Positions 32,858 through 44,504 of a stretch of 64,000 bases of DNA are shown piece after piece (within the stretch, counting starts at the first letter, position 1; each line of letters begins with the position of its first letter). Source of the stretch: Corynespora cassiicola (taxonomy: Eukaryota; Ascomycota; Dothideomycetes; Pleosporales; Corynesporascaceae). A program made the translations under genes and the position numbers. The stretch lies in the NCBI GenBank assembly GCA_022059125.1, contig JAEUWY010000005.1, positions 3,286,001-3,350,000 of the forward strand, read 5' to 3'. Under the pieces are notes generated by a model that had not been told where the DNA came from, made no database searches, and worked only from the letters and a program-made list of their open reading frames with translations.

Positions 32858-34197
32858 GCGTGGGCTGTGCGCACTGAAGTTTGAGGACGACGCCCCCTCG
32901 GCGCCAACGTAACGTGGGTGCAGCCGTGCAATTCCCTCGGCGCAGGGTTCAGACGACTTACCAGCCACAGCGCCCGGGCGCTCGACGATGATTATGCAGG
33001 GCTGCGCTAGCCAGAGCGCAGGTTGCAACGGGCGGCGGGCGACAGTCGACAGTGGCCTGCCGTTTATATAACGAGGCCGTCCGTCTACACCGCGACGAGG
33101 GGGCGAGGGCGTGACTGGCGAGGGCATCTGGCGAGGGCATCTGGCGAGGCCTGCGCGGGCGGCGTCCGGATCTCACGGACTCCCCTCCCTGGTGCTGTCA
33201 ACACACTCCCATTGTCCGCCCTCCCCCAGGCCTGGCTCTCGGCGCACGAGCAGATCCAGATGCCTCGATCCAAACCGAGACACGAGCCTGAATGGGCCCC
33301 CGCCTGCTCGCCTCCTTGTCCCTGGCCGCCTCCCGTTGCTCGTTACTCAGCCGTCGGCCACCGATGCTCTCCACCACCACGCTTTGGCAGCCATCGTCTC
33401 TCCAGAAACCAGTTGGTGGCACCGAGGATCGAGCGACATCTCCCGCTAGCATCCGCGTAGCCGAGGGCACATGTGCTCGACACTCGACGCTGCTCGACGC
33501 TGCTCGACCGCTGCTCGACCGCTGCAGACGAAGGCCATCATGCCTGCTGGCCCGTCATTGGCCGCCTGCGTGGACAATCTTGTTTCAGCCTGCGTGGCTC
33601 TGCCGTACATGGGGATTCAGACTGCGTGCGCGCTGCGTCCTGCGTCCGGAGAGTGGCGCCGCGAACATCATTGCTGTATGCGTTTCAGCTGCTGAGGGCC
33701 TCAAATCACCATCACCATTCACCACCACCGCACTCCAGCTCTGGCGTGCCATACACGGTAATTACTGGCTCGGCGGCGGGACGCGACTGCCTGCCGCCGT
33801 CTAGAGAAAACAGAGTTTGCCTGGTCCACCCCTCACTCCACAAGACCAGCGTCTTCTTCACCGCTGCAGCGCCAACACCACCATCACGACGCCTGCAGCG
33901 CCCATCTCCACTGCACCCCTCGTCGCCTCCTGTGCTCCATTCGCCCCGTTCGATCCCCTCCCCAGTTGCTTCTGCTCGGAGCCGAGCCTTGTCGCGCTAT
34001 CCGACGTCTTCCGTCGCCGTCGGCACCTGGCAAATTTTCAGGCCGAGCCATGTCAGCTGAACACGCTCGACTACACCTTATTGCCTAGGATCGTGAACTA
34101 CGGACCTGCAACGGATTTCCCTGTGGCCTGATCATTTCCACTCGGAATACCTCGAACCGCCTCTTCTCTCGTCAGCCAGTCGACGGCTCTTGTCGCC
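32663..34197. promoter_or_regulatory. Divergent intergenic region, 1.5 kb
   Basis: Lies between the start codons of the unknown protein (minus) and the SET-domain gene (plus). It contains the heptamer array at 32810 and an imperfect 10-11-bp repeat GCTGCTCGAC(C) at about 33488-33526. The overlapping GC-rich open frames here look non-coding. Confidence 0.55.
32810..32858. repeat. Heptanucleotide array (CCGTGGA)6 plus CCGTGGG
   Basis: Seven perfect or near-perfect 7-bp units in tandem, about 150 bp upstream of the unknown basic protein. This is the second of three heptamer arrays in the window. Confidence 0.92.
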
Positions 34198-36348
34198 ATG
34201 TCATCCGAGTCGCAGCCGGCTGGGGGTGCGGCAGCCGCTATACCCCAAGGACGTCATAGTTCCACTGTCCTGTCCGATGCCCATTCCTTAGCCAAGACAT
34301 TGCGGACATGGTTCGAGGCAAATGGAGGCTGGCTGAATCCGGATGTGGACATTGTCTATGAAGGCTCCTGTGGCTTTCATGCCCGCGCCAGCAAATCGCT
34401 GGGCGCTCCCGTCATAGCAAAATGTCCTGCCCAGCTCACCCTCTCCTATCTAAATCTTGACAGGTCCCAGACACGTGTTCCACATGTCGACACGCCCTTG
34501 CAGTCATTTCTAGGCCAGATACCAAACCATGTACTAACCTATCTCCTCCTGATAGAGCTCCGTCAGCGCTTCTTCGATAAACAAGCCTCGCTATGGGAGC
34601 CTTACATTGCCTGCCTCCCGGGGCCAGAGTCAATGACCACCCCGATATGGTTCACTGATGAGGATATGACTTTCCTCCAAGGCACAAACTTGGCTCAGGC
34701 TGCCGTGACCACCAGAGAGAAGTGGAACGCCGAGTGGGAACATGCAATTGACACCATGGAAAAGTCAGGATACGACAAGGCCCACGTCTATAGCTTGTAA
34801 GTTTGATCACCGTGACCTGCGACTCTTGCCGTCATGCTTTGACTGTCTGGTTTGTGCTCGTCCACACCCTTGTCTCCATTGCACCACTGCCCTTCCGAGG
34901 CCTCCTACCGGCAACACGCGGAACCGGCAAACGCGCCAGGACATGTGCTGATCGTATTCAGTGAAATGTTCTGTTGGGCTGCTACCATCATATCTTCACG
35001 AGCCTTCAGCTCAGACCGTATCCTTCCCGACTTTGAGAAATCCCCTATCCTGTTCCCTGTAATCGACATCCTAAACCACTCCACCAAAGCAAGGGTCGAT
35101 TGGAACTTTAGCAGCTACGACAACTTCACGCTGGCAAGCCGAGAGGAGTTTAGCACAGGGGAAGAGTTGTTCAACAATTATGCGCCCAAGCAGAACGATG
35201 AGCTCCTCCTTGGATATGGGTTCGCCATCCCAGAAAACCCTTCGGAGCAGTTTGCCGTCAAGATTGCACTCCCACCACATCAAGAGCAACATTACCTTCA
35301 AATGGACGCATTCAATGCAAAGTATGTTCCCTTTGGCATGTCTGCCGCGTCCCTGCAGGAGGACCGCGAGCAAAACCAAGGGTTTATCCGCACACCAGGC
35401 AACCCGTTTGGGCGCTACGATTGTTCCTTGCCGTTTTTGAGAGGAATACCGCCTTATGTTGTACACCTGAACTTTCTAGCTACTCTAAACAGCCTTGGCA
35501 TTGAACTCGATGCCATCGATCCCGCCAGGCCGCCAGCAAGGGTCTTCATCAAAACCATTCTAGGTCTGTACCAAGCCGTCAGGTCCAAGAGCGAACGCCT
35601 CCCGCTCCGAAAAATCGATCTATCCACACTTGCCAATGACAAACAAAGATTTGCCGCCATATATCGCGACGGGCAGGCAAAGATTATATACGAAATCCTG
35701 AAAGAGCTCGAGGCACCAATCATGAAGCGTAGGGTTTGTGATCAGATACCCGGCTTCCATCCCGTCATAACGACCACAACGGAGGCATTGTTGGCTTTTG
35801 AGAGAGATTTTCCTGCTCAATATGCGCTCTTCGAGACGGGACTCGCAGATGTATGGCAGATGTCCAGATCCGCCTACACTGAGCAGATTTGCAAACTCGG
35901 TGAAGAGGACACTGTGTGGATGCTGCTGCTGTTCGCATTTGCTACCATCATGCTCGGCTCGGACGATTCCGATAGCATCCTTTTTAGCTGGATGCGCAAC
36001 CTTTTCGAGTACTACCCACTGGTCGACTCGGGCCCTTCCCGAGATCCAGAGCATGCCCCAAGTTTTGACTATCTTGCCCAACTTGTGCCCTACTTTGTCG
36101 ATGAAAGTGCAGATAGAGACGAGTTGAATGGGTGTCAGCTTGATTTGCACACAAATCAATTGTTCAACGTCAAGGGACGTGTGACTAAGGTTGGCGATAG
36201 CGTCATCATGTGGGCCGTAAAGGCCGCTCTGGGTGAGGTTTTTGTCCTTCCCGATTTGGCAAGGCCCATGATGCCGAGGGAGTGCATGTACTTTCAGCCT
36301 TGGAGAGAGCATCGTTGTGATGAGTGGATGTTGGAGGATATGTCATGA
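34198..36348 (+). CDS. SET-domain protein, Rubisco-LSMT/SETD type lysine methyltransferase
   Basis: Exons are 34198-34796 and 34962-36348 with a 165-nt intron (GTAAGT donor, TATTCAG acceptor), giving 661 residues. The splice restores YSFEMFCWAATIISSRAF, the inserted region of LSMT-type SET domains. The SET core is visible as PVIDILNHSTKARVDW (the NHS cofactor motif) and GEELFNNYAPKQNDELLLGYGF (the SAM-binding/Tyr motif). The C-terminal half corresponds to the Rubisco-LSMT substrate-binding-like domain. Fungal members methylate non-histone targets such as ribosomal or elongation-factor lysines, but the target here is unknown. The 54-bp minisatellite begins about 40 bp after the stop. Confidence 0.85.
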
Positions 36349-36389
36349 ATTTAGTTAGACTAGATAGACAAGACCTTCCGAACTCACCT

Positions 36390-36715
36390 GATAGTGCCAT
36401 ATCTCCATCAAAATCCACTATCCCTTTTGTTTTTACCCTATGTGATAATGCTTCGTCTCCATCAAAATCCACTGCACCGTGTACTTTTACAATACACAGT
36501 AATGCCACGTCTCCCTTGACATCAACTAACCTTTTTGTGTTTACTCTATGTGATAATACCTTGTCTGCTTCAGAATCCACCATCCTTTTTACTTTTCAAC
36601 AACTACATAATGCCATGTCTGCTTCAAAACCCACCATCCCTTTTGCCTTTAAACGACTGCATGATGCCATGTCTCCATCACAAGTTACTATTCTGGTCGT
36701 CATTACAGCGTAGTC
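36390..36715. repeat. 54-bp minisatellite, six imperfect units
   Basis: The motif TCTCCATCAAAATCCAC or a close variant recurs at 36402, 36456, 36510, 36564, 36618 and 36672, an exact 54-bp spacing. Because 54 is a multiple of three, the array stays open in one frame on each strand. On the plus strand it spells an 18-residue repeat of the type ISPSKSTIPFVFTLCDNA. Degenerate extra units with irregular spacing follow near 36749 and 36790. Confidence 0.9.
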
Positions 36716-37070
36716 CACTGAAAATTTACCCTTGCGTCACAACCCTACATCTCCATCGAAGCTATTGCCACTCAGAGTGATCGTACTCAATCTCCATCAA
36801 AAGGCAGCATTCACGGTTATCACAAGGTGCTACTGGTCACTACTATCATTCGCCAACCTGTCAACCTGTCAAGCCTAAGAGCCCAGATGCAAGCGCAGAT
36901 GAAACGACTAAGATTTATTGTCCCGCCTTCGAGAGAGAACCACGCCATAGCCAGAGACTGTAAAATGCGCTTCGCATCGCATATGGAGCATCGCATATGG
37001 AGCATCGCCTCCTTTTCCTCTATTCCCAAATGGCCACCAAATCCCTCCCATATTCGTCCTCACTGCTCAT

Positions 37071-38194
37071 TCACGACCATAGATTGGTCGGAAGAATAAC
37101 TTGATCGACGTTCCTACCATGTGCCATTTGTCGAAGTGTGGCTACATTCCCGGTCAGATTCTTGCCATTCAGCTTGAGCTGGATGCATAATAGGAGGTCG
37201 TCAGGCCCCAAAACGTCTAGCCCCAAGCCGGACACTGCAGTATCGTTGGCGGGGAAGAGGTAATTTCCATGCCTCACGTAGTCGCCTAGCTTGACCAGCT
37301 CGGTCGAGTCTTCGTCCTTGTACCCCCAAACCTCCATGTTGAGCTGTATCATGAGGTTAGGCAAGCTCTTTAGGATGGACAGGGCCTCTTGGCGAGTATT
37401 AAAGGAATTGTGTGCCAGGATCTTGATGTGGTGGATCAAATTTCGTTGGCCACATCGCTGTACCCGACCCAACACCTGCTTTCCAACACCTTCGTTGGGT
37501 GGAGGGTGAAACTCGATGAGGGTGCGACAATGACTGCGCATATTCAGCCTAGAGCACGGTACTGCGTAAGAGCAAAGCAGAGCCCTGCGCTCGTCGGCAG
37601 TCGCATGGAAGCTCTCGATGAGCATTTCACAGTCTTTTTTTTTTTTGGTCTGCATTTGTGCGGGTGAATTGGCCCAGATCGTGACTTTCTCTTGGAAGAT
37701 TACGACCAATTCTGCGACGACTGCCAGTAGTTGGCGTAGCTTTGGTGAGCCAGTTGTGTGGCCCTGAATAATTACCTCGACATCGTCGTCATCGGAGAGT
37801 TCGATGAGATGATTGTTGGGCACCTTCTGCTTCTTCTGGCAGGCCAAAAGATCCTTGAGAATGATGACCTTTTCTTGTATTTGAACGACAACCGCGGCCA
37901 ACAGGTTGCGGGAATCCTTTAGCTTCTTGATCTTGCAGTGGAGCCACAACGTAACGAGGCAGAGTTTTCGGTAGATGGCCGTGTTCCAGACCACTTTGTT
38001 GCTCATGGTCTCAAGCTGAGACAACTTGTCCTTGGCCTGGGCGTAGGGCGAGTCGTAAAACTTCCTCTCGACCGGCGTAAGTCACAGGCAAAGGTGCTCG
38101 TCTGCACCTCTGGGAGGTCGTCTCCAATTCTCCAGCCATTTACTTTCGATGCGAAGCTTCGTCGACACATCGAGCATTTGAAGACTCCGACCAT
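37071..38194 (-). pseudogene. Decayed SNF2-family helicase, C-terminal part
   Basis: Read on the minus strand, a short frame (38194 to about 38090: CRRSFASKVNGWRIGDDLPEVQT) is followed in another frame by VERKFYDSPYAQAKDKLSQLE and a 317-codon stretch to 37071. It shows the SNF2 helicase C-terminal domain: EKVTIWANSPAQ, LLCSYAVPCSRLN, and QVLGRVQRCGQR where intact family members have QAIGRVRRxGQ. Next come DSFN-like NSFNTRQ and LMIQLNMEVWGY. Around the poly-T at 37630 (Lys-Lys-Lys-Lys in translation) the segment linking EKVTIW to the ADERRALL part is missing. No N-terminal ATPase half is present. Frameshift, internal deletion and truncation together indicate a pseudogene remnant. Confidence 0.7.
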
Positions 38195-41100
38195 TCTTGA
38201 GCCTTACTCACTGTGTGAGAGATAGGGTCGAGTCTTTGATGATGGAATTGACAGACGTGTTATCAGTAGTGGAGATGTCGAATTCCATGAAGCTCAACCA
38301 GGTAGAACAGGTTGAGAGGCGGGTTGACTGTTAGGAGAGATGGAGAAAGAGCGAGTTATATAGGCCTTCCTTGCTAAGCCAAGGGCCCGTACGCCCATGG
38401 GTGGAGAAGGCGGTAGAGAGATGACAGAGAGGTATGGTAGAGAGGTGACAGAGAGGGTAGTAAAGAGAAGGCGATGGAGAAAAACTGTGGTATGATTACG
38501 CTATACATCTTAGTAAAGGAAACATTATGAAGTATAGTGATCTGTAATGATCTGTGGGTGTAATGTTGTGATGCTGAACCGCGCTTACCTAGATAGGTAC
38601 TCGCTGAGAATGGCAGGCGTCTCTTAGATGGGTAAGAAAATGGAAGTGCTTTAGGGTCTATGACATGGTAGCTTAAAATACAGCCGATGAAAAAATAGTC
38701 TGCTAGTAAGAAGTAAGATGGAAACAAGATGGTTGTACTCTCCCTTGTAGCTGAGAAGGCACCTCAATTAGATAATCAAGCCCTACGACTAGGATTCCGC
38801 TATAAAGTTATCTAATTTATGAATTGAATGCGTCTAATTTGTCTAGTCCCCAATTAGTCTGCTTTACTAACACAGTAGCAATTTACTATGCTGATTTTTA
38901 GCCTAAATAGGCCCTCTCACACACATGCTCTCGTATTAGCGGTTATGAAGTCTCCAGCACGGATAAGCGTCCGTGTGGAATGTTCAACCCACACTAGACC
39001 TATAGATGGCAGGAGATGTTTGAAATCATGTAGTACTGCGTAACAGACACGGAGATGGAAGAAGGAAGGAAGCTATGGTACGTCTATTGGCCTTTCATCC
39101 ACTTGGCTGCTTGGGGAATGGGGCGTAAATGGGAATCAAACAATCAACGGACTCTGACAAGGGAAAGGGAGAAACAGAACATGGACAGCGGTCAGGTTGG
39201 ATGAAGGAACGGATTGAGAGGATCCGAGTGCGATATCCGTAGGTCGAGGGTTGCTCCTACACGCCATCACGAGACCATCATCATTGCATATACCCCGCAC
39301 CCATGGTGGCTTGTCAGACGGTTTTGCCAGCGAGCGGAGGCGACTAGAAACATGATACAGCAGTAGCCATGCAGATGTAGGTAAGCTGCACCAATGTATT
39401 GACAGGCGCCTGTCTGTTCCTTCGACGGAGCCTCCGTAGCTACCCAGGCCCATATCCGTAGGTTGAGTGATTGGCTGGGTGAGTGGATTGGATCAGACAG
39501 GGCGGCATTAGATCAGGCGTGCCATTGAAACGCATTTAATTTCGATGTAAGCACAGCGATGGTGTATGTTGGTTGATAAACATTCAGCTCGCACCAAGCG
39601 AGAGCAAGAAGACAGCGATTGGCCACAAAGTCCGTGAACAGGGATGGTGGATTAGTGTGCATGCACTTCCGAATTGGGAACGAGATCTCACGAGCATGCT
39701 CCGCACGCGGCGAGTGGATTTGTCCGGCTGGAGATTGTCACGAGTAGAGATGTTAAGATTTTGTTCCGGTGCTACGAGGTGGGTGCCTTGATGAATCATG
39801 GCCGGTATGAAGAGACCCGTAGCGGTTGGAGAGACCGGAGGATTGGGTATCAAATAATCTCCGCCAGACTGACGACGTCGGAGCCGGAGGTCGATACCGA
39901 TGACCAGGCCTCTTTGGTGTCCGGACTGAGCATGTTATGCACTCCGCAGCGCTATTGGTAGATCAGTGACGCAGGCTCACTGTGTGAGTTGGCACAGGCC
40001 CCATTTGGCGCAAGAGGTTTTGTGCGCATGGTACGGAGTCTGCCAGCTATCTATCCCCAAAGCGTATGTGCCATTGCACTGCACCTTCAGGCCTCCAAAT
40101 GGCCCGGAGCATTTTTGGCCATGCTACTAAACCAGAACATGGCTAAATGTGCAATCTGCGGTGGGGTCTATAGTCCGTGGATTTGGGGATCAAACACTTG
40201 GAAACAGGGTCTCTCTCTGCGTGAAGCAGCAAGTCAGCAAACACATGTGCATCGGGATGTGGCTAGCGCAGAGGATGGATCCAACGTGCATGTAAGATGG
40301 GGAATGGGGTGGGCACAGAATCACGACAAAAACTCTTGGCGAGTCGGTGGTTGAAGTCCTGGCACGGTTGGTGATGGCAGGGACGCAAAAGGGAAAGATG
40401 GGATGGGACGGCGGTTTAGGGACAGTGCGTCGGAAGATAGCCGTGCGGCCGTGTCGCCCGCGTCGCCCGCGTCGGGGTGCCGCTACCAGGCGCCATTGCC
40501 AGACAGGGCCGTGACAGTGTGGCAGGGCGGAAGGCGAGGACGGAACAGAGCCGCATTCGTCGGCAGCTTCGTCATGCTCAGCTGTGCTAGCCCAGCGAGG
40601 TTGCTGCGCCTCTATTGAGGCCGGGCTCGACGGCAAACCGGTTTGGAGCAGAGACATTGGCAGGTCAGGGCGAGTATGGTCGGAAACCAAACGTGGGGAC
40701 CTTGTTATTGGAGATTGTCGCTTGGGGGCGGTAGCGCGGTAGCGTATGACGGTACGGCGTTGCGGCTTTGGGAGGATGGGTCGACGAGATGCTGAAACAG
40801 CGAGGCGCTGGCCCTCTCCGGAGTCGAGGGCCCAGACGAGGACAGGATGCGAAGGTTCAGAGCGGTGGCTGCGGCTATCTGAAGCAAGTGCGCGGCTACT
40901 TGGGCGGATAGCCAGGCGACACATCTCGAAATAGTCGGGTCGGTTCCATATTTGGGCGTGACACTGAGCGCTTGGGTGGGCGGCTACGACTATATCGAGG
41001 CCGGGCCGTGCGGGAGAGCTGCGTAGGCACGAACTGACGACGGCACAGAGCCTCATCAAGCGCTTGCAGGGGCGCCCGTTCAGGCAAGACGCGGGACGGG

Positions 41101-43433
41101 AGGACGGTGGCATGGGCACGACGGAGATTCGAGGCCGTGGGGAACAGCGCGTGCGGCTCGACGACCGACCCCACGGCCGATGTCCTCCCGCCGGCGCAAC
41201 GAGGGCGTGCGTGTGTGTGGTGGTGGCAGCAGCAGCAGCAGCAGCCAGCAGCACGAGCGCCTAGCGGCGGCGATTCCGAGACAGGCTCTCTGATCTGGAT
41301 CTGGACGAGGACGGCTTCTAGAAGGGGGAATCGGGTGGCCGGCGCTGCACAGCCTGGCGGAGGGCTGGTGGTGCTGGGAGCGAACAGGCGTTATCGGGCG
41401 CTGATTGGGCGGCGGGCAGGGAGCATGAACATGAGCAGCAGCAGGTAAACAGCGCCTGACGAGGTGGCCGCGGGCCGTGCTGAGGTGTTTTTTTTTTCCT
41501 GCGCGGTCATTCATGCCTGCAGCCGGGGTCATCTGGCAGCAGTCTGGCAGCCGTCAACTGGAGTTGATGAAACGGACAGGCCAATGACGCACCGCCCAGC
41601 CCTGGCCGCGAGCAGTAAAGCCGACGCCTTCCCTCGCAGCGTCTCCCCCGGCTGCCCCCGGCTGCCCCCCGGCTGCCCGCCAAGCTTTGTGCCTTCCGCT
41701 CCTGAGCCACGCCCGCGCCACACCCATTCGTGCCCCCCTCTGCCCCTCCCCCATTCGTCCCCCCCGTCCCACGTCGCGCCAGCTGGCCAGCCCCGAGGGC
41801 ACCCTTCCATCTGGCCTCCATCTGGCCTCCCTCTGGGCTCCATCCGCCGCCCACGACAATCTCCGCCGCGTCGTGGTGGGCGGCGCAGGGCCGATGGCAA
41901 ATTCTGACGGTTCGTCCTGCCCAATGCGGCGGGCACCAGGGCGCTCGAGTCCGCTGGCACCTCGGCTGGCGGAGAAATGGCTGGGTTTGGGCTTGCAAAT
42001 TTGCGAGAGTGGCCATCCGCTCGCATTGCCGGACTTCGCCAGGTGACGACAGAGGGGCCCAACTGGCAGACCCGGGGGGGCAGGACATGCCTGCTGCACA
42101 GATATATGGACGCGGGCGTGTCTCTGTCGTGGTCGAATGCCATCCACTGCCCAGGCCAGCCTAGCCAGACGACCACTCGCAGCATTCCTCACCGCCTCAC
42201 GTCTCCTGCTCCCATTGTGACCCAACGCCGTCCACCAGACCGCGCCGGCCACGGACGATCCCAGCCACCAGCGCAGATTGCATATCAACGGCGGTGCCCA
42301 CGGTGCCCACGCCTGCCCGGCCCCAGAGAAACCGCATCACGCCTGTTGACCGCCGCGCCAACCACTTGACTTGGTGCACGCAGCCTCTGCACTCGGCCCT
42401 CCTGCCTGGCTGGCATAAAGTTGACCCACTGCTGTTCTCTTGCTGCGCGACCTGGCCGACCTCGCAGGCGCGCCGCCATCTAAAACAAAAGCGAGCCTCC
42501 CTCGAAACGCAGCCGACCCGCATTTCGAACACATTGGCTGACAGTGCTCTGTTGCTGAAATAGCCCCCGCGACCCTGCAAACAACTGGCGAGCAGCAAAT
42601 CGACGGCCGCCGCTCTTGAAACACGCCTCTTTCCGGCGTCTCTGCACCGAACGCCTCTCCCCTCGCTCAGGCTCCCAAGACAGCCAGTCAAGCGCCTGGC
42701 TCCCGTTTCTGGTGCCGCGCGACCAAGCGACGAGCACCCGCCTGCCGCCCCTGATTGGCCACCGCCCTGCACGCCCTGCCAACGCGCGACACTCCCACCA
42801 TTCCTATCCACACCACCTTCCAGAGCGTCCCGCCCAAGGGGCCACTCCTACAAGTATCACGCGTCGCCGCCGCCATCCTCACTTCTGGTCAGTGCAACTC
42901 TCCATTCACTTTCTTCTTCTTCTTCCTTCTTAATCTTCCTTGCCCCCTTCAGCGAAGAGGCTGTGGTGCCGTGCACACACACACACACTCCCACTCCCAC
43001 TCCCACTCCCACTCCCGCTCGATTCTGGAATCCCGCCAGCCAATCACGCTCCTCCCCCGTACACTGCCTCCCTGGTCTCCCTTCCAGACCCTCCTTGCTG
43101 TCTGCCCCGTCGCTCCTCCGCTGCCTTTCCGTCGCTTTCTGTATTGAATCTGCGCCTTCCGCCGGTCGGAACTCCATATCTCTTAATTGCCCCCCCGGCC
43201 TGCCCTGTTTCAACCTCGTCGTGGCTAGCCACCGACGTGCAGCCTTCGGACTCAGCTTACCCCCGCTACAACAGACCGGCGCACCTTGCCGATCCTGCAT
43301 TTCCGCCTCGCACGGCTCAATCAATTCGACAAGCCTTTGTCCATCTGGGAATTCGCCATCGTCACTCCACGCAGCTGAACGACGCCTATTGCTTTAAACG
43401 CCCTGCCCGCCGACTTTTACCACCACCACCACC
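38195..43433. other. Gene-poor region, 5.2 kb
   Basis: Left part (about 38400-39010) is AT-rich with many TA-containing words and no coding frame, and may be an old mutated insert. From about 40 kb the region turns GC-rich and carries long overlapping frames on several strands (up to 354 codons). These are Arg/Pro/Ser/Ala-rich and look like composition artefacts. A CAG run sits at about 41227-41250. The right end should contain the promoter and leader of the cyclin gene, with a TTC/CTT-rich tract at about 42910-42945. Confidence 0.55.
42975..43016. repeat. CA run followed by a (CCCACT)n hexamer run
   Basis: A short (CA)n dinucleotide run leads directly into four to five CCCACT units, about 420-460 bp before the cyclin start. 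It probably lies in its promoter or 5' leader. Confidence 0.85.
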
Positions 43434-44504
43434 ATGACCTACTCACCAAACTTGGCTGCCGCCAACAAGGCCGCTCTGGACCACTTCATCCAGTTGCCAG
43501 TGTCACAGGACATGATCTCCTACCTCTCATCAAAGGCAGCACAGGTCATTCGTTGTGAAGCAGCCTCACACCTGAACAAGAACCTGCCCCCGACTCCCCC
43601 CGCATCGCCCCCTCACAATGCTGCCTCGCAGCTGAGGGAACCGTCCATGCCATCCATCGAGGAGTTCATCACGTCGCTGGTCGAGAGGTCACATGTCCAG
43701 GTCCCCACCCTCATGACCTCGCTGGTCTACCTTAGCCGACTCAAATCTCGCCTCCCTCCCGTTGCAAAGGGCATGCGCTGCACTGTCCACCGCATCTTCC
43801 TAGCCTCTCTCATTCTCGCCGCCAAGAACCTCAATGACTCGTCCCCCAAGAACAAGCACTGGGCTAGGTACAGTGCTGTCCGGGGCTACGACAACTTTGG
43901 CTTCTCCATCACCGAGGTCAACCTCATGGAGAAGCAGCTCCTCTTTCTGCTTGACTGGGACCTCCGCATCAACCCCGAGGACCTCTACTACCACCTCGAG
44001 CCTTTCCTGGCCCCCATCCGCGTGCACCAGGCCCGCCAGGCCGAGAAGGCCAGGGAGAAGGAGCTTGCCCGCCAGCAGTACCAGCTCACCGCAGAGAACC
44101 TCCAGCGATCCCGCCTGGATGCTCCCTACGACTCCACCTCCTTCTCCACATATGCCATGGCTCAGCCGAGGCACCGAGCATACCCTTCCCAGTCTTCCCG
44201 TGCGACCTCGAGGACCCCGTCTCTTTCGCCGCCCACGCGCAGCTCGTCCTCGTCGACGTCGTCTGATTCTCCCAGTAGCTTCACCGAAGAGCCCAGGGAA
44301 GCGGCCGTTGTCCGTCGCTTCGACCAAGACAGCGGAGCCACTCTTGTGCACATCCACGGCCATGGCTCCCACGGCAAGCTCGAGCACACTTTGCCCCTCT
44401 ACGACGACAAGCCCTCGAAGAAGGCCAAGACGTCGACGGGAGGCTTCTTCAACAGAATGTTTGCCACGGCGGGAGCCTACACGGGCCGACAAGCCACGTA
44501 CTAG
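43434..44504 (+). CDS. Pcl1/2-type cyclin (Pho85 cyclin family)
   Basis: Single exon, 356 residues, ATG in a CACCATGAC context. The Pho80/Pcl-type cyclin box spans about 75-195: [67 protein letters not shown], and [38 protein letters not shown]. The C-terminal 150 residues are Ser/Pro/Thr-rich and probably phosphorylated. Such cyclins bind a Pho85/Cdk5-type kinase and act in G1 entry and morphogenesis; the partner cannot be seen here. The gene is isolated, with more than 5 kb upstream and 3.5 kb downstream lacking intact genes. Confidence 0.88.
   Translation: MTYSPNLAAANKAALDHFIQLPVSQDMISYLSSKAAQVIRCEAASHLNKNLPPTPPASPPHNAASQLREPSMPSIEEFITSLVERSHVQVPTLMTSLVYLSRLKSRLPPVAKGMRCTVHRIFLASLILAAKNLNDSSPKNKHWARYSAVRGYDNFGFSITEVNLMEKQLLFLLDWDLRINPEDLYYHLEPFLAPIRVHQARQAEKAREKELARQQYQLTAENLQRSRLDAPYDSTSFSTYAMAQPRHRAYPSQSSRATSRTPSLSPPTRSSSSSTSSDSPSSFTEEPREAAVVRRFDQDSGATLVHIHGHGSHGKLEHTLPLYDDKPSKKAKTSTGGFFNRMFATAGAYTGRQATY

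Noticed and set aside
40190..41254. 354-codon minus-strand open frame
   Set aside because: Arg/Pro/Ser/Ala-rich low-complexity translation in GC-rich DNA, overlapped by similar frames on the other strand, no recognisable domain.
41507..42288. Three overlapping minus-strand frames of 190-245 codons
   Set aside because: All three frames are open at once because of high GC and few A/T-rich stops; none looks like a protein.
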